DNA of 64,000 nt from Loigolactobacillus binensis (GTDB lineage: Bacteria; Bacillota; Bacilli; Lactobacillales; Lactobacillaceae), in assembly GCF_005405165.1 (NCBI RefSeq), contig NZ_BJDN01000012.1, positions 16,162 through 80,161 on the forward strand, given 5' to 3'. A program made the position numbers and the translations under genes. The notes below the pieces were generated by a model, which saw nothing but the letters and a program-made list of their open reading frames with translations, did no database searches and was not told the DNA's origin. This document shows, in pieces, positions 9,887 through 20,446 of the stretch (position 1 is the stretch's first letter; each line of letters starts with the position of its first letter).

Positions 9887-9908
9887 TTTGATTTAGCATA
9901 AAATCAAA
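9887..9908. promoter_or_regulatory. Inverted repeat between divergent nudF and xpaC
   Basis: Eight-base arms TTTGATTT (9887-9894) and AAATCAAA (9901-9908) separated by 6 nt lie between the divergent nudF and xpaC genes. It could be an operator or a short hairpin. No regulator is obvious nearby. Confidence 0.35.
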
Positions 9909-9986
9909 CCTAAGACTTAGCTGCGCATATTTTGTCTGTGGTAGAATAAAGGAACAACGAATCATCATTGAATGGAGTTGACAATA

Positions 9987-10685
9987 ATGCAAAAAAGAAT
10001 TTCTAAGCGCGGTCATTGGCTGGTCAGTATCCTTATTTTTATTGCCAGCTTCTATGCGTTACATTTAATTTTTGCTGGTTGTATGGATGGACACTTTAGT
10101 GATTTCAGCGCTGGATTAGGTGCACTGCTTATAACCGGGATCAGCCGCTGGTGGCAAATACGGCACTCCCAACGGCCACAACAATTAAAAAACATTGATC
10201 ATGAGTTGCTGGATCATTACCAGGCCGCGGGAATGTCCGCTGATGATATTCAGTTTTTTCGGGAAACGATGCACACGGCTAAGGACCAAATCGATCAGCT
10301 GAATCAAAATATGCAAAAGGCACCTAAACTACGTGCAATTGAACTGCATGCAGAACCCGTTAAAGTCAGTCGGGCAACTTTTAAAACGATTGTCGCTCAC
10401 CCGCAGAAATTGCATTTAGCCAGTGATTTTCTTTATCGCCACTTACCGACAATGGTGGATTTAACCGCTAAATATATCGCGATCAACCAGCACGAAGTTA
10501 AAGATAAAGATACTTACACCGTGCTGGAGCAAAGTGCTGCGGCCATCAACGAACTTGCCCAACAATTCCGCACTGATTACGAAACGTTGGTGGCCGATGA
10601 TTTTGCTGCTATTGATGTTGATATTGCTTTAGCTAAGGCCGCCAAAAAATCCCAGGCGTCAAAGGAGTCAGATTCTGATGAATAA
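9987..10685 (+). CDS. XpaC-like 5-bromo-4-chloroindolyl phosphate hydrolysis family protein
   Basis: A 232-aa protein with two N-terminal membrane helices (about residues 11-33 and 40-55) and a helical, charged cytoplasmic remainder. Length, topology and coupling to telA match the XpaC family, named for a phosphatase phenotype in Bacillus whose biochemical role is unproven. ATG 9987 (GGAG upstream) is preferred over ATG 9972, which lies at the ribosome-binding site itself. Its last codons overlap telA by 8 nt, so the two are co-translated. The pair is probably an envelope-stress or toxic-anion module. Confidence 0.75.
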   Translation: MQKRISKRGHWLVSILIFIASFYALHLIFAGCMDGHFSDFSAGLGALLITGISRWWQIRHSQRPQQLKNIDHELLDHYQAAGMSADDIQFFRETMHTAKDQIDQLNQNMQKAPKLRAIELHAEPVKVSRATFKTIVAHPQKLHLASDFLYRHLPTMVDLTAKYIAINQHEVKDKDTYTVLEQSAAAINELAQQFRTDYETLVADDFAAIDVDIALAKAAKKSQASKESDSDE

Positions 10686-11874
10686 CAATGAAAAAAAAGA
10701 TGTGACCGCAACTGATAATGCAGTTCTCGATGATCTATTAAAGGATCCTTTTAGTACCAAAAGTGCACCTAGTGTGGTCAATAATACTGCCGCTACAACC
10801 GGCCAGCAACCTGAGCAGATGATCGACCGGCTGGACCCAGAACAACGCGCAGATGCCGAAAAATTGGCGCAACAAATTGATGTTAATGACACCCAATCGG
10901 TGATGACCTATGGTGCTCAGGCGCAAACTAAGCTTAGCGAATTTTCTCAAGGCATGTTAAGCAAAGTGCAAAGTCAAGATACAGGGGCAATCGGTGATGC
11001 CCTTTCTGGTTTAATGTTTCGCCTAAATGAAGCTAGTCCAGAAGATTTACAGGCTGGTGACAGTAATTTCTTTAAGCGGATGTTTGGTAAAGTTCGTAAA
11101 TCAATTTTTGAAATTCAGGCTAAATACCAAAAAATCGGCGCACAGATCGATACGATCGCGGTTAAATTAGATAAAGAAAAAAACAATCTACTTAACGATA
11201 ATCGCCTACTAGAGCAACTTTATCAAAAAAATAAAGACTATTTCGATGCTTTAAATATTTTTATCGCTGCAGGTGAATTAAAACGCACGGAACTACAAAC
11301 CAAGCTGATCCCAGCGGCCAATCAAAAAGCGCAGACCAGCGGCAGTCAAATGGATCTACAAACAGTCAATGACCTCAATCAATTTGCAGAACGGTTAGAC
11401 AAGCGCGTTTACGACTTGAAGTTGGCCCGGGAGATCACGATCCAACAAGCCCCACAAATTCGTTTGATTCAAAATACCAATCAAGTTTTGGCGGAAAAGA
11501 TCCAAGCATCAATCAACACTGCCATTCCGCTTTGGAAAAATCAAGTGGCCATCGCCCTCACCTTGTTACGGCAAAAAGAAGCGGTGACGGCACAACGTCA
11601 AGTTTCAGAAACGACCAATGATCTACTAAAGAAAAACAGCGAAATGTTGAAGATCTCGTCCATCGAAACCGCCAAAGAAAATGAGCGCGGTGTAGTCGAT
11701 ATTGAGACGTTACAGAAAACGCAAAATGATTTAGTGGAAACCTTGCAGGAAACTTTAAAGATCCAACAAGATGGCCGGGAAAAGCGGCAAAATGCTGAGC
11801 TAGAACTGAGTAACATGGAAAATAATCTTCGGGATCAGCTGCTAGCACTGACGCAAAATCAAAATACCAAGTAA
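10678..11874 (+). CDS. telA: Toxic anion resistance protein TelA family
   Basis: A 398-aa TelA/KlaA-like protein, mostly long alpha helices with no membrane segment. The family was first linked to tellurite resistance and later to resistance to lantibiotics and cell-wall antibiotics in Firmicutes; its mechanism is unknown. Family hallmarks seen: residues 100-150 with [14 protein letters not shown] and [14 protein letters not shown], a central coiled coil, and a C-terminal helical block [20 protein letters not shown]. It overlaps xpaC by 8 nt, has its own AAGGAG site, and ends before a strong terminator. Confidence 0.88.
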   Translation: MNNNEKKDVTATDNAVLDDLLKDPFSTKSAPSVVNNTAATTGQQPEQMIDRLDPEQRADAEKLAQQIDVNDTQSVMTYGAQAQTKLSEFSQGMLSKVQSQDTGAIGDALSGLMFRLNEASPEDLQAGDSNFFKRMFGKVRKSIFEIQAKYQKIGAQIDTIAVKLDKEKNNLLNDNRLLEQLYQKNKDYFDALNIFIAAGELKRTELQTKLIPAANQKAQTSGSQMDLQTVNDLNQFAERLDKRVYDLKLAREITIQQAPQIRLIQNTNQVLAEKIQASINTAIPLWKNQVAIALTLLRQKEAVTAQRQVSETTNDLLKKNSEMLKISSIETAKENERGVVDIETLQKTQNDLVETLQETLKIQQDGREKRQNAELELSNMENNLRDQLLALTQNQNTK

Positions 11875-11948
11875 TAGGCAGCCACCCACTTTGAGTGTAC
11901 CGATAATTGGTAATTACATGTAAGACACAACGGTCTATGCAGAGCATC

Positions 11949-11990
11949 AAAAAAGCCAGCAAAGTAGTCGCCCTACTTACTGGCTTTTTT
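11949..11990. terminator. Bidirectional terminator between telA and the MFS gene
   Basis: A long imperfect stem (11949-11967 with 11973-11990) with A6 on one side and T6 on the other. It can terminate telA on the plus strand and the MFS gene on the minus strand. Confidence 0.85.
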
Positions 11991-12075
11991 GATTGCCTGA
12001 ATCGCCTTTAAAATAAAACTGGCATAAAATTGACGGCTAACTTCTAGTTCAAATTACAAGTAGCACCGGGACGAC

Positions 12076-13530
12076 TTACGATCTAACGCTAGTCCGTTTA
12101 CGAAATAAGCGCACACCGGTTAAAACCGTGGCCACCAGGCAAACACTTAACGCCACCAAAAAGGCAACGTGCATCCCGTAAATAAATACCTGCGGGTGTT
12201 TTGGTAAATAAGTAGTCACGTGCTGACCATAGTCGTGGCTCATCGCGCTGTAAAGTACCGTAGTTGCAATAGAAATACCAAAGACCATCCCTAGATTACG
12301 GGCCAAAGCGTTGATCCCGCCAGCAATCCCTAGATCTTTAGCGGTAACCGAACTCATCACCATTGTATTATTAGGTGCTTGGAAAATACCGTTGCCTAAA
12401 CCAACTAAACCGACAAAGGCCATAAACAACCAAATCGGCGTATTTAAATCGGTGAGAAAATAGCCTAATTGACTTAACGAAATCAAAACCAACCCAATAA
12501 AGGTCAATAATTCTGGCCCAATGCGATCGGACAGACTACCAGCCAAAGGTGAAGCAACGACCTGTAAAATCGGGAACATCATTAGAATATAACCGGCTAG
12601 CAATGGTGAAATCGACCGTGCATTTTCTAAATAAAATGGTGAGATCACGTTGAAGAAAAAGTTAGTGACAAAAATCAAAAAGCCAGCGATCAGGCTTAAA
12701 CTAAAGGCCGAATTACGGAATAACTTAAATGAGATCAGCGGTTCTTGTTGCCGCGGTTCGTACCAAATAAAAGCCGCCAGCATCACTAAAGCGACCAAAA
12801 ATAAACCGATGATCAACGGCTGGGTAAACCCAATTTGCTGCCCTAAGAACACGCCAACAAATAAACTAACGATCAGCAGCATAAAGATGATGAAGCCGGT
12901 AAAATCAATTGTCTTACGACTGATCGATAAATCTTTAGGCAAAATTTTATGACCTAGAATCATAGTTAAAATACCGATCGGCACATTCAACCAAAAAATA
13001 TATCCCCAAGGTAAAACTGCTAAAATCAAACCACCGATCCCTGGACCGGCGATCGATCCCAACGAGACAAATGAGCCAATAAAACCTAATGCTTTACCCC
13101 GCTCGTTAATTGGAAAAATTTCGGTAATGATCCCGTTGTTATTACTCATGGTCATACTCGCGCCAAAAGCCTGCAATCCCCGGGCTAATAGCAACATAGT
13201 CAAGCTTTGATTGAATCCACATAATAGAGAGCCTAAAACAAAGAAAAAAGTACCGATCCGAAAGATTTTAATCTTACCTAAAACGTCGCCTAATTTACCA
13301 AACAACAATAAAAGCGCACAAACCACGATCAAATAGATCGAAACGACCCATTCCGCCTGATTCATGGGGATCTTCAAATCACGACTCATAACTGGTAAAG
13401 CAATATTAACGATACTACCATCTAACGTTGACATAAAAGTGAACAGGCCGACTGCGACCAAAATCCACCAGCGATTTTTCTGGACTTGTGGATCGGTTTG
13501 AAAGCTAGCCTTTTGCGTTGTTGTTTCCAT
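12076..13530 (-). CDS. MFS multidrug exporter, DHA2 (EmrB/QacA) family, 14 membrane segments
   Basis: A 484-aa proton-coupled exporter. The N-terminal motif LDGSIVNIALPVMSRDL in helix 1 and the antiporter motif C block in helix 5 (SFVSLGSIAGPGIGGLI) mark the drug:H+ antiporter DHA2 group; about 14 hydrophobic segments can be counted. The short charged N-terminus and basic C-terminus (RLFRKRTS) are cytoplasmic. It is a monocistronic minus-strand gene downstream of dapF and a hairpin. Substrates cannot be told from sequence; no regulator gene is adjacent. Confidence 0.9.
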   Translation of the reverse strand: METTTQKASFQTDPQVQKNRWWILVAVGLFTFMSTLDGSIVNIALPVMSRDLKIPMNQAEWVVSIYLIVVCALLLLFGKLGDVLGKIKIFRIGTFFFVLGSLLCGFNQSLTMLLLARGLQAFGASMTMSNNNGIITEIFPINERGKALGFIGSFVSLGSIAGPGIGGLILAVLPWGYIFWLNVPIGILTMILGHKILPKDLSISRKTIDFTGFIIFMLLIVSLFVGVFLGQQIGFTQPLIIGLFLVALVMLAAFIWYEPRQQEPLISFKLFRNSAFSLSLIAGFLIFVTNFFFNVISPFYLENARSISPLLAGYILMMFPILQVVASPLAGSLSDRIGPELLTFIGLVLISLSQLGYFLTDLNTPIWLFMAFVGLVGLGNGIFQAPNNTMVMSSVTAKDLGIAGGINALARNLGMVFGISIATTVLYSAMSHDYGQHVTTYLPKHPQVFIYGMHVAFLVALSVCLVATVLTGVRLFRKRTSVRS

Positions 13531-13563
13531 TGATTACGCCTCATTCATAAATTTCACAAAGAT

Positions 13564-13605
13564 GGAGCTGCAACCTAACTGATTCAGATCGCAGCTCCTT
13601 ATTTT
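13564..13605. terminator. Hairpin between dapF and the MFS gene
   Basis: An 8-bp GC-rich stem (13564-13571 with 13591-13598) and a 19-nt loop. The T tract is good on the plus strand (13599-13607) but weak on the minus strand, so it may be a partial terminator for dapF or a stabilising 5' hairpin of the MFS transcript. Confidence 0.5.
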
Positions 13606-13641
13606 ATTGAATAATATAGTCAAAATAGCTTGTCACTATAT

Positions 13642-14622
13642 TTAATTTAAACGGTTAACAAAATTTTGGTATGCAGGTTGTTCTGCACTTTTAACGAATT
13701 GGGTTTGACTGAAGTCACCCGCTAATAAAGCCGCTAAACTAAGCGTGGCAGTGCCAACAAAGGTTGCGTTGCCGATCAGCTCCATCCAATAAGTTGCTGC
13801 AGGCGTTTCGTGAACTAAAGTTTTGACCATTCCGCCAGGGTTACGTACGGTGATGGTTTGTTCAAAGTGACCGCCTTGTTCCAAAACGTAAATTAAACTG
13901 GCCGCCGACATACCGGTCCCGCAAGCATTGGTGAAACCAACGCCTCGTTCAAAGGTACGTACAAAAATATGATCTGGGCCTAATATTTCGACAAAACTAA
14001 CGTTGACCCCGTCCGGAAAATACGGATTCGCGCCATCATTTAAATAACCAGCGATCCGCCCTAATTCTGGGCCTAACAATGTGGCGTGATCAACAAAACT
14101 GATCAAATGTGGATTAGGCACCGCCACCGCTGTAAAAGCAAGTTGCTTTGATAATGCTGGAATTTTGACGTGGTGTAACGCCGGTAAATCGGCAATATGC
14201 ATCCCTAGATCTTCAGCCTTAAAACTGACTGGTGAAATTTCCGCCTGAAAAGTTTTAACTTGTGGCGCGAGATCCTGTGCCTGCTTCACGTTTAGATCCG
14301 CATACATTGTTTCAATTTTAAAGTCAGTTTGTTGTTTCTGCTCTGAAAGGTAACGGGCAACTGTGCGAATGCCGTTGCCACACATTGATGCCTCACTGCC
14401 ATCAGCGTTGATCACCCGCATCTTGCCACTTGCTTGGGGGTGATCGGAATCATCAACGTATAAAACACCGTCGGCGCCACCAGCCAAGCCGGTTTTACGA
14501 TCTGTGACTTGTTGAGTCACCTGTTTTAACTCAGCTTCACTTAAACGATGTGCTAATTTAGTTTGATCAAGAATGAAAAACGCATTCTCGGAACCATGTA
14601 CTTTGGTCAATGTAACGTCCAT
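13642..14622 (-). CDS. dapF: Diaminopimelate epimerase
   Basis: Converts LL- to meso-diaminopimelate, for lysine and for meso-DAP cross-links in peptidoglycan. The two active-site cysteines are in SMCGNGIRTVARYL (about residue 82) and FTNACGTGMSAASL (about 232); PNPHLISFVD is also typical. At 326 aa it is longer than the 275-aa Proteobacterial enzyme but like lactobacillus forms. ATG 14622 has an AGAGGTGG site. It is separated from other lysine-pathway genes here (lysC is 21 kb away). Its presence argues for meso-DAP rather than L-Lys peptidoglycan. Confidence 0.95.
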   Translation of the reverse strand: MDVTLTKVHGSENAFFILDQTKLAHRLSEAELKQVTQQVTDRKTGLAGGADGVLYVDDSDHPQASGKMRVINADGSEASMCGNGIRTVARYLSEQKQQTDFKIETMYADLNVKQAQDLAPQVKTFQAEISPVSFKAEDLGMHIADLPALHHVKIPALSKQLAFTAVAVPNPHLISFVDHATLLGPELGRIAGYLNDGANPYFPDGVNVSFVEILGPDHIFVRTFERGVGFTNACGTGMSAASLIYVLEQGGHFEQTITVRNPGGMVKTLVHETPAATYWMELIGNATFVGTATLSLAALLAGDFSQTQFVKSAEQPAYQNFVNRLN

Positions 14623-14688
14623 TGGCGCGCCACCTCTATTTACAAATAATTTTAAAACACAAGCATCTATTTACTGAAATTAAAATCT

Positions 14689-14697
14689 AGTGTAGCA
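14689..14697 (-). promoter_or_regulatory. Likely extended -10 promoter of dapF
   Basis: Minus-strand TGC-TACACT about 65 nt upstream of the dapF start; no clear -35 element, which is acceptable for an extended -10 promoter. Confidence 0.45.
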
Positions 14698-14740
14698 CAG
14701 ATGAGAAAAAAAAACTACGCCTATACTTACTAATAGTTAG

Positions 14741-14779
14741 AAAAAAGCGTTTAAAATCCAACTGGATTTTAAACGCTTT
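14741..14779 (-). terminator. Terminator after ileS
   Basis: A perfect 17-bp stem (14744-14760 with 14763-14779), followed on the minus strand by six Ts, 11 nt after the ileS stop. Confidence 0.9.
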
Positions 14780-14789
14780 AAGTTGATTG

Positions 14790-17582
14790 TTAATCATCAA
14801 ATCCTGCAACTACCGCTTCAGGAAAATGTTCTTCTACGATCTTAGCACAACGACCACAGAATTTTGGTAACTTAGGATCTACACCAACATCAGTTTTCGT
14901 CATCCGGCAACGTGGGCAAACTTCACCGACCGCATGTTCAACAACGACTTTAACGTCACCGAAGTCAGTTGCATCCGCTGGCGCACTAGCTGCATCTGCC
15001 ACTTCAAGATCAGAGACGATCAAGATCTGCATCACGTTAGCATCCAACGCATTTAACAACGTTTTAACGGTTGCGTTAGGGTACAAAGTCACCTTAGCTT
15101 CCAATGACTTACCGATCACTTTAGCATCCCGCGCTTCTTCTAATGCCTTCAAAACATCAGAACGCAGGTCCATGAAGTTGGTCCATAATTCTTGTAACTC
15201 GGTTTCATCATCAAAGTGATCGACCGCTGGCATTTCGGCCAATTGCACGTAATCTTCTGGTTCGTGCAAGAAGCCCCAAACCTCTTCAGTAGTATGCGGT
15301 AAAATTGGCGTCAATAATTTAGTCAAATCAACTAAAACATTGTACATCACTGTCTGCATTGCCCGCCGTTTAGGATCAGCAGCCGCTTCAATGTACACGA
15401 TGTCTTTAGCAAAGTCTAAATAAAAGGCTGAAAGATCAACGGTAATGAAGTTGCTGACCTGTTTATAAACCGTCGCAAAATCATATTTTTCATAGGCTGC
15501 TAAGGACGCTGCCTTGACTTGATTCAAGCGGATCATTAAATATTTATCCACTGACTGTAGGTCGTTATAATCAAGGGCATCCGTTGCCGGATCAAAATCC
15601 GTGGTATTAGCCAACAAGAAGCGTAACGTGTTACGAATCTTACGATAGCTATCAGAAACCTGCTTGAAGCCTTCCATCGAAACCCGAACATCGGCCGAGG
15701 AATCAACCGTTGCGACCCACAAACGCAGGATCTCAGCCCCCATTTGTTTGATGATCTTACTTGGTGCGATCGTGTTACCTAATGATTTACTCATCTTATG
15801 ACCATCTTTGTCCATCGTGAAGCCTTGAGACAAGATCTGCTTGTATGGTGCCGCACCAGAAACCGCGACACTAGTGATCAAACTAGAATTGAACCAGCCA
15901 CGATACTGATCAGAACCTTCTAAGTAAAGATCAGCCGGATAAGTTAAGTAATCACGTTCAGCTAAAACACCTTGATGTGACGAACCAGAATCAAACCAAA
16001 CATCCATAATGTCAGTTTCTTTAGTGAACTGACCATTTGGTGAATGTTCATTAGTAAACCCTTCTGGTAGTAAATCCTTAGCTTCACGATCAAACCAAAC
16101 ACTGGAACCATATTTAGCAAATAAGTCAGCCACATGATCAATTGTTTCTGGTGTGATGATCGCTTCACCATCTTCACCATAGAAAATTGGTAACGGCACA
16201 CCCCACACCCGCTGCCGTGAGATGACCCAGTCGCCACGATCACGGATCATGTTATAAAGCCGGGTTTTGCCCCAATCAGGTGTAAAGGAAACTTTTTCGA
16301 TCGCCGCTAAGATTTGATCACGGAAGGCATCAACTGAGGCAAACCATTGCGGTGTTGACCGGAAAATAACGGGCTTTTTCGTCCGCCAATCCATTGGGTA
16401 ACTATGCAAATAAGGTTCTTGCTTCAACATCAACCCAGCATCTTCCACCTTTTTGATCGAAAGTTTATTGGCGTCTTCATAGAATAAACCTTCAAATCCA
16501 GGTGCTTCATCAGTTAAACGACCTTGGTCATCAACTGGTGATAAAATATCCAAACCGTATTTCTTACCGACCTTAAAGTCATCGTCACCTAAACCAGGTG
16601 CGGTATGGACTAAACCAGTACCTGAATCAAGCGTGACGTAATCGCCTAACATCAAGAGTAATTCACGATCTTGATAGAACGGATGTTGTGCGGTCATATA
16701 TTCCATATCTTGACCCTTAAGCGTTTTAAGAACTTTGACGTCTTGCCAACCAGCTTTTTCAGCAAGTGTGTTGACCAATTCAGAAGCAACCACGAATTTG
16801 CGGTCTTCACCAGCCGGTTGCACAACGGAATAATCATATTCAGCTTCAACAACGATCCCTTCACTGGCTGGAATGGTCCATGGTGTGGTCGTCCAAACCA
16901 CAAAGTAAGTATCTGTATCCAAAATACCCTTGCCATCTTTAACTTGTTCACCGTAATAAGCAGAGGGTGATTCAATATCCTTATATTCCAGTTCTGCTTC
17001 AGCTAAAGCTGATTCGGAGGACGGTGACCAGTGGATCGGCTTGTTGCCGCGATAAATATAACCTTTCTTCGCCATTTCACCAAAGACACGCACTTCCCGC
17101 GCCTCAAATTCTGGTGCTAAGGTTAAATAAGGACGGTCCCAGTCAGCCGACACGCCTAAACGTTTAAAGTCAGTTCTTTGCTTGTCAACTTGTTCCAGCG
17201 CGTATTTATGACATAAAGCACGAAATTCGGAAATTGACATTTTTTTACGATCATAACCTTGTTTCGTTAATTGTTGTTCAATTGGTAGCCCATGGGTATC
17301 CCAACCAGGAACATAAGGTGCCCGGAAACCTGACATCGATTTGAAACGGACAATAATATCCTTACTGATCTTATTTAACGCATGACCAATATGGATATTC
17401 CCATTGGCGTATGGAGGGCCATCATGTAAGACAAAAGTTGGCTTACCCTCATTTAATTTTTGCCGTTGTTCATACAAACCATTTTCCGCCCACGCTTTTT
17501 GCCATTCAGCTTCGCGGACTGGCAAATTACCGCGCATCGGGAACTTAGTTTTACCTAAGTTCAAAGTATCTTTAACACGCAT
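14790..17582 (-). CDS. ileS: Isoleucine-tRNA ligase
   Basis: Class I synthetase that charges tRNA-Ile and edits mischarged valine. HIGH appears as [10 protein letters not shown] (about residue 58), KMSKSLGNT near 600, the CP1 editing domain lies between, and the C-terminus carries a zinc-binding CPRC...CGRC motif. The 930-aa length fits the bacterial (IleS1) form. ATG 17582 is chosen over ATG 17588 because GGGAGAG abuts the latter. Expression is under an Ile T-box (17640-17868). It follows divIVA at the end of the dcw cluster, as in most Firmicutes. Confidence 0.97.
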   Translation of the reverse strand: MRVKDTLNLGKTKFPMRGNLPVREAEWQKAWAENGLYEQRQKLNEGKPTFVLHDGPPYANGNIHIGHALNKISKDIIVRFKSMSGFRAPYVPGWDTHGLPIEQQLTKQGYDRKKMSISEFRALCHKYALEQVDKQRTDFKRLGVSADWDRPYLTLAPEFEAREVRVFGEMAKKGYIYRGNKPIHWSPSSESALAEAELEYKDIESPSAYYGEQVKDGKGILDTDTYFVVWTTTPWTIPASEGIVVEAEYDYSVVQPAGEDRKFVVASELVNTLAEKAGWQDVKVLKTLKGQDMEYMTAQHPFYQDRELLLMLGDYVTLDSGTGLVHTAPGLGDDDFKVGKKYGLDILSPVDDQGRLTDEAPGFEGLFYEDANKLSIKKVEDAGLMLKQEPYLHSYPMDWRTKKPVIFRSTPQWFASVDAFRDQILAAIEKVSFTPDWGKTRLYNMIRDRGDWVISRQRVWGVPLPIFYGEDGEAIITPETIDHVADLFAKYGSSVWFDREAKDLLPEGFTNEHSPNGQFTKETDIMDVWFDSGSSHQGVLAERDYLTYPADLYLEGSDQYRGWFNSSLITSVAVSGAAPYKQILSQGFTMDKDGHKMSKSLGNTIAPSKIIKQMGAEILRLWVATVDSSADVRVSMEGFKQVSDSYRKIRNTLRFLLANTTDFDPATDALDYNDLQSVDKYLMIRLNQVKAASLAAYEKYDFATVYKQVSNFITVDLSAFYLDFAKDIVYIEAAADPKRRAMQTVMYNVLVDLTKLLTPILPHTTEEVWGFLHEPEDYVQLAEMPAVDHFDDETELQELWTNFMDLRSDVLKALEEARDAKVIGKSLEAKVTLYPNATVKTLLNALDANVMQILIVSDLEVADAASAPADATDFGDVKVVVEHAVGEVCPRCRMTKTDVGVDPKLPKFCGRCAKIVEEHFPEAVVAGFDD

Positions 17583-17639
17583 CAACATCTCTCCCTTTTA
17601 TCAATGATTGACTTAAATTCTTAAACCAGTTACGCAAAT

Positions 17640-17868
17640 AAAAAAGACTTCATCCCTAATTGGGACGAAGTCGTCGTGGTACCACCCAGCTTTAGAGTAC
17701 ACAAATGCACTCCCTTGAATTGCAGTTATAACGACTACAAAGCCGGCAACACTTACTACTAGTTCACTGTTGCATCAAACCAAAGATGATCCACTAACCG
17801 TTAGTGCACTGTCAACCTTCCACCAAACGTTGACTCGCTGTTGTGGTAACAATTAGTTTACTGTTCTT
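17640..17868 (-). promoter_or_regulatory. T-box leader (Ile) of ileS
   Basis: The minus strand shows the T-box sequence GGGTGGTACCACG (about 17675-17687) and the competing terminator (11-bp stem around 17645-17668, then T6). The bulge TGGT pairs with a tRNA ending ACCA (discriminator A), as in tRNA-Ile. A candidate ATC specifier lies in the Stem I region near 17790. Uncharged tRNA-Ile would stabilise the antiterminator and switch ileS on. Confidence 0.92.
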
Positions 17869-17873
17869 TGTGA

Positions 17874-18638
17874 TTATTTATCAGAATTTTGAGAATCTGG
17901 TTCAATTGCTGGTTGGTCACCAACCCCGGCTGCTTCACTGGTGTTATCTGGGAAAATAATCATCGTTTCCCCTGGTGCATCACTTTCAGTTTGCGTAACG
18001 GCCGCATCAGTTGCACCATTGGCACTAGCTTGGCTAGCTGCTGGCGTTGCCGCTGATTGGTTTGAGTTTACGCTACTTGCTTCAGAATTGTCAAGCCGCT
18101 GTTGTAAGATTTTTTGAATCGCTTCATCTTGTGAACCATCATCATGGGCCAATAATTCATCCCAATCTTTGCTGCGGACAATTTCCAATTGTGATTCCAA
18201 CATCACTTGTAATCGTTGCCGGAAAACCCGTGTTTGTTTCTTCAGGTCCTCGGTTTCGATTGTGATCTGTTTAGCCTTTTGCGAGGCGTCGGCTAAAATC
18301 CGGTTAGATTTCTCAGTCGCTTCATTTAACAGATTCTGCGTATTCTTTTGTGCTTCCTGGCTAATGATCTCGGCTTCTTTTTGTGCATTAGTTTTGACCT
18401 TGTCAGCTGCTTCTTGCGCGACGATGATTGACTGGTTCAATGCATCCTTCAGTTGATTAAAGTAAGTGACTTTTTCTTCACTTGCTTTCAAAGCAGTTTG
18501 TAGATCATCTTTTTGCTTTAAAACCGCTTCATAATCCTTAATAATTTGATCAAGAAAATCGTTGACCTGATCTTGATCGTAACCACGCATTTTTACGTTA
18601 AATTCCTTGTTGTGAATATCCAACGGGGTTAATGCCAT
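17874..18638 (-). CDS. divIVA: Cell-division initiation protein DivIVA
   Basis: A 254-aa coiled-coil protein that binds negatively curved membrane at septum and poles and recruits division or wall proteins. The conserved N-terminus MALTPLDIHNKEFNVKMRGYDQDQVNDF holds the membrane-binding loop; residues 30-165 are predominantly coiled coil; the tail after 180 is Ser/Ala/Glu/Asp-rich and disordered. ATG 18638 has a GGAGGG site. It ends only a few nt before the ileS T-box, so the ileS promoter must lie within its 3' end or ileS is partly read through. Confidence 0.95.
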   Translation of the reverse strand: MALTPLDIHNKEFNVKMRGYDQDQVNDFLDQIIKDYEAVLKQKDDLQTALKASEEKVTYFNQLKDALNQSIIVAQEAADKVKTNAQKEAEIISQEAQKNTQNLLNEATEKSNRILADASQKAKQITIETEDLKKQTRVFRQRLQVMLESQLEIVRSKDWDELLAHDDGSQDEAIQKILQQRLDNSEASSVNSNQSAATPAASQASANGATDAAVTQTESDAPGETMIIFPDNTSEAAGVGDQPAIEPDSQNSDK

Positions 18639-18656
18639 ATGAATCCCTCCAAAAAA

Positions 18657-19439
18657 CTATTTTCTTAAAACACCAAGTAATAAGCGGTACTTGTCTTTCT
18701 TGGTCTTACCTTCGATCTCACGTAGCTGGATTCGGCCATAACCACGTATCGAAATGATGTCGCGTAAACCTAATTCAAAATCGGGCCGCTCGAAAACTTG
18801 CCAATTTAATTTTATTTTACCATTTTCCACCAATTCTTTCGAACGCTGGCGCGAAATATTGTAAACACTGGAAATCAAGCTATCAACGCGTAACGAACTG
18901 GTGGTGGTGTGCTCCAAGGCCCAAGCGTCCTTAGGCACCAAAAGATCAGTATAATCCTTGGCCTCTAAGCGCACACCCACCCGGCCAATTTTAGTGATCT
19001 GTGCCTGAATATAGTCGGCCATACTCGCCGTAACGAAAAATTGCCAACGCTCACCATCAGTCATAATATCACCAAACATGTCGCGCTTGATACCTGCATT
19101 TACCAGGGTTCCCAAAATTTTCCCGTGGGATAGCTTGGAAAACTTAGTGGGATAATGAATTTCAAACAATTGAATCGCAAAGTCATCTTGCGTCGGTTCA
19201 AAATAAGCCGGATACAATAATGCCCGCTTCCGTTCAGCGGCTAAATAGCCACCTTCAAAGCGATAATGTTGCTCCCCTTTTTCACCGACTAACGCTTCAA
19301 CAATGTACTGTTGCCGCGGATCTAAAAAATCGGTTAAATATGGGCGGTACTGATCGCTAACATCTTGAAGCCAACCAGCAACTTGGTCAATAAACGGCGC
19401 TTCCGCTTTGCGAAAATGCTGATAAATATTCTCGTCCAT
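18657..19439 (-). CDS. ylmH: YlmH, S4-domain RNA-binding protein of the division cluster
   Basis: A 260-aa protein with a C-terminal S4 domain (TSSLRVDSLISSVYNISRQRSKELVENGKIKLNW, about residues 180-215). YlmH binds ribosomal particles and has been implicated in rescue of stalled ribosomes and in division-site homeostasis. The start is ATG 19439, with AAAAGGAGG upstream; the open frame extends ten codons further without a site. It lies between ylmG and divIVA with short gaps in one operon. Confidence 0.92.
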   Translation of the reverse strand: MDENIYQHFRKAEAPFIDQVAGWLQDVSDQYRPYLTDFLDPRQQYIVEALVGEKGEQHYRFEGGYLAAERKRALLYPAYFEPTQDDFAIQLFEIHYPTKFSKLSHGKILGTLVNAGIKRDMFGDIMTDGERWQFFVTASMADYIQAQITKIGRVGVRLEAKDYTDLLVPKDAWALEHTTTSSLRVDSLISSVYNISRQRSKELVENGKIKLNWQVFERPDFELGLRDIISIRGYGRIQLREIEGKTKKDKYRLLLGVLRK

Positions 19440-19485
19440 ATTAGCTATCCTCCTTTTATTTAAACCCACAGTCCCAATGCTTGCC

Positions 19486-19773
19486 TTAAAGGATCAAATT
19501 GAAAATAAGTTGGGCAAGAAAAGCTAACCCATATTGCGCCATCCCTAGAACTAAGATCGCCACCATTGGTGCAAAACTTAAACCAGCGATCGGTGGGATC
19601 AGCCGGTAAAAAATATTTAAATACGGTTCACTGAGTCGTCCCAAAAGCTGACCAAGCTTAGTTTGATAGGCATTGGGGAACCATGACATTAAAACGTAGA
19701 TCACCAGTACAAACATATACAAGTCGATCAAACGATTTAAAATATAAAAGATAGTGCTGACTACTGTAAGCAA
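19486..19773 (-). CDS. ylmG: YlmG, YggT family membrane protein
   Basis: A 95-aa integral membrane protein with two hydrophobic segments (about residues 5-28 and 65-93) around the conserved loop SWFPNAYQTKLGQLLGRLSEPYLNIFRL-like region seen in YggT proteins. The family is linked to division and, in plastids, to nucleoid distribution; its function is unclear. It starts with TTG 19773, 7 nt after GGAGG. It lies downstream of sepF and upstream of ylmH, the standard order. Confidence 0.9.
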   Translation of the reverse strand: MLTVVSTIFYILNRLIDLYMFVLVIYVLMSWFPNAYQTKLGQLLGRLSEPYLNIFYRLIPPIAGLSFAPMVAILVLGMAQYGLAFLAQLIFNLIL

Positions 19774-19892
19774 CGCATGACCTCCCTGCCATTAATTTTT
19801 CTACCTAAAGTGTTAGTTGCAACGGGGCCAACTTTCTGATCAACCTAATAGCGAAACGGTCGATTGACTAAAAGTTGCCTTTCAAACGGTGC

Positions 19893-20369
19893 CTAGCCTA
19901 AACCGTCTTTACGAAGAATATCGGAAAGATTGCCATCAATTTCAAAATTAGCCGGAGTGCATAGGAAAATGTCATCACCGATACGTTCAATGTCACCATT
20001 AATGGCAAAAACAGTCCCCGTCAAGAAATCAACGATCCGTTTGGCCTGTGCCTGATCGATTCGATTGAAACTCAAAACGACTGCGCGACTGTTCAGTAAG
20101 TGGGTGGCGGCTTCTTTCACATCGGAATAAATTCGTGGTTCAAAGATCACGATTTTACTGGCCTTGCTAGGTGTTGCATTCAGTGCAACCACCTTCTGAC
20201 TGTTGGCAGGTGTTCCCCGAAATTGCGGTGCTTTAGCTGAATTAACGGGCCGGTTAGTCGGTTGCGGTTGTTCACTTGGCTTCTTTTCTTGTGTCGTCGG
20301 TTCGGTATAAAATTCATCATCATCACTCATACCAAAAAATTTACTTAAATTCAATTTACCAAATGCCAT
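19893..20369 (-). CDS. sepF: Cell-division protein SepF
   Basis: A 158-aa FtsZ-bundling and membrane-tethering protein. The N-terminal amphipathic stretch MAFGKLNLSKFFGMSDD binds membrane; a Gln/Pro/Thr-rich linker follows to about residue 60; the C-terminal domain KIVIFEPRIYSDVKEAATHLL to NFEID is the ring-forming FtsZ-binding fold. ATG 20369 has a GGAGG site. A 119-nt gap separates it from ylmG; I saw no clear promoter there. Confidence 0.94.
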   Translation of the reverse strand: MAFGKLNLSKFFGMSDDDEFYTEPTTQEKKPSEQPQPTNRPVNSAKAPQFRGTPANSQKVVALNATPSKASKIVIFEPRIYSDVKEAATHLLNSRAVVLSFNRIDQAQAKRIVDFLTGTVFAINGDIERIGDDIFLCTPANFEIDGNLSDILRKDGLG

Positions 20370-20446
20370 TTTCTGACCTCCTTACTTTGAAGCTTATTAT
20401 GCGACAGATTATTGTTAAATATCACAATAACTTTATTTAGGCGTTT

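Noticed and set aside
11558..11962. 134-codon minus-strand ORF opposite telA
   Set aside because: It is a reverse-strand shadow of telA that runs into the terminator; composition is not protein-like.
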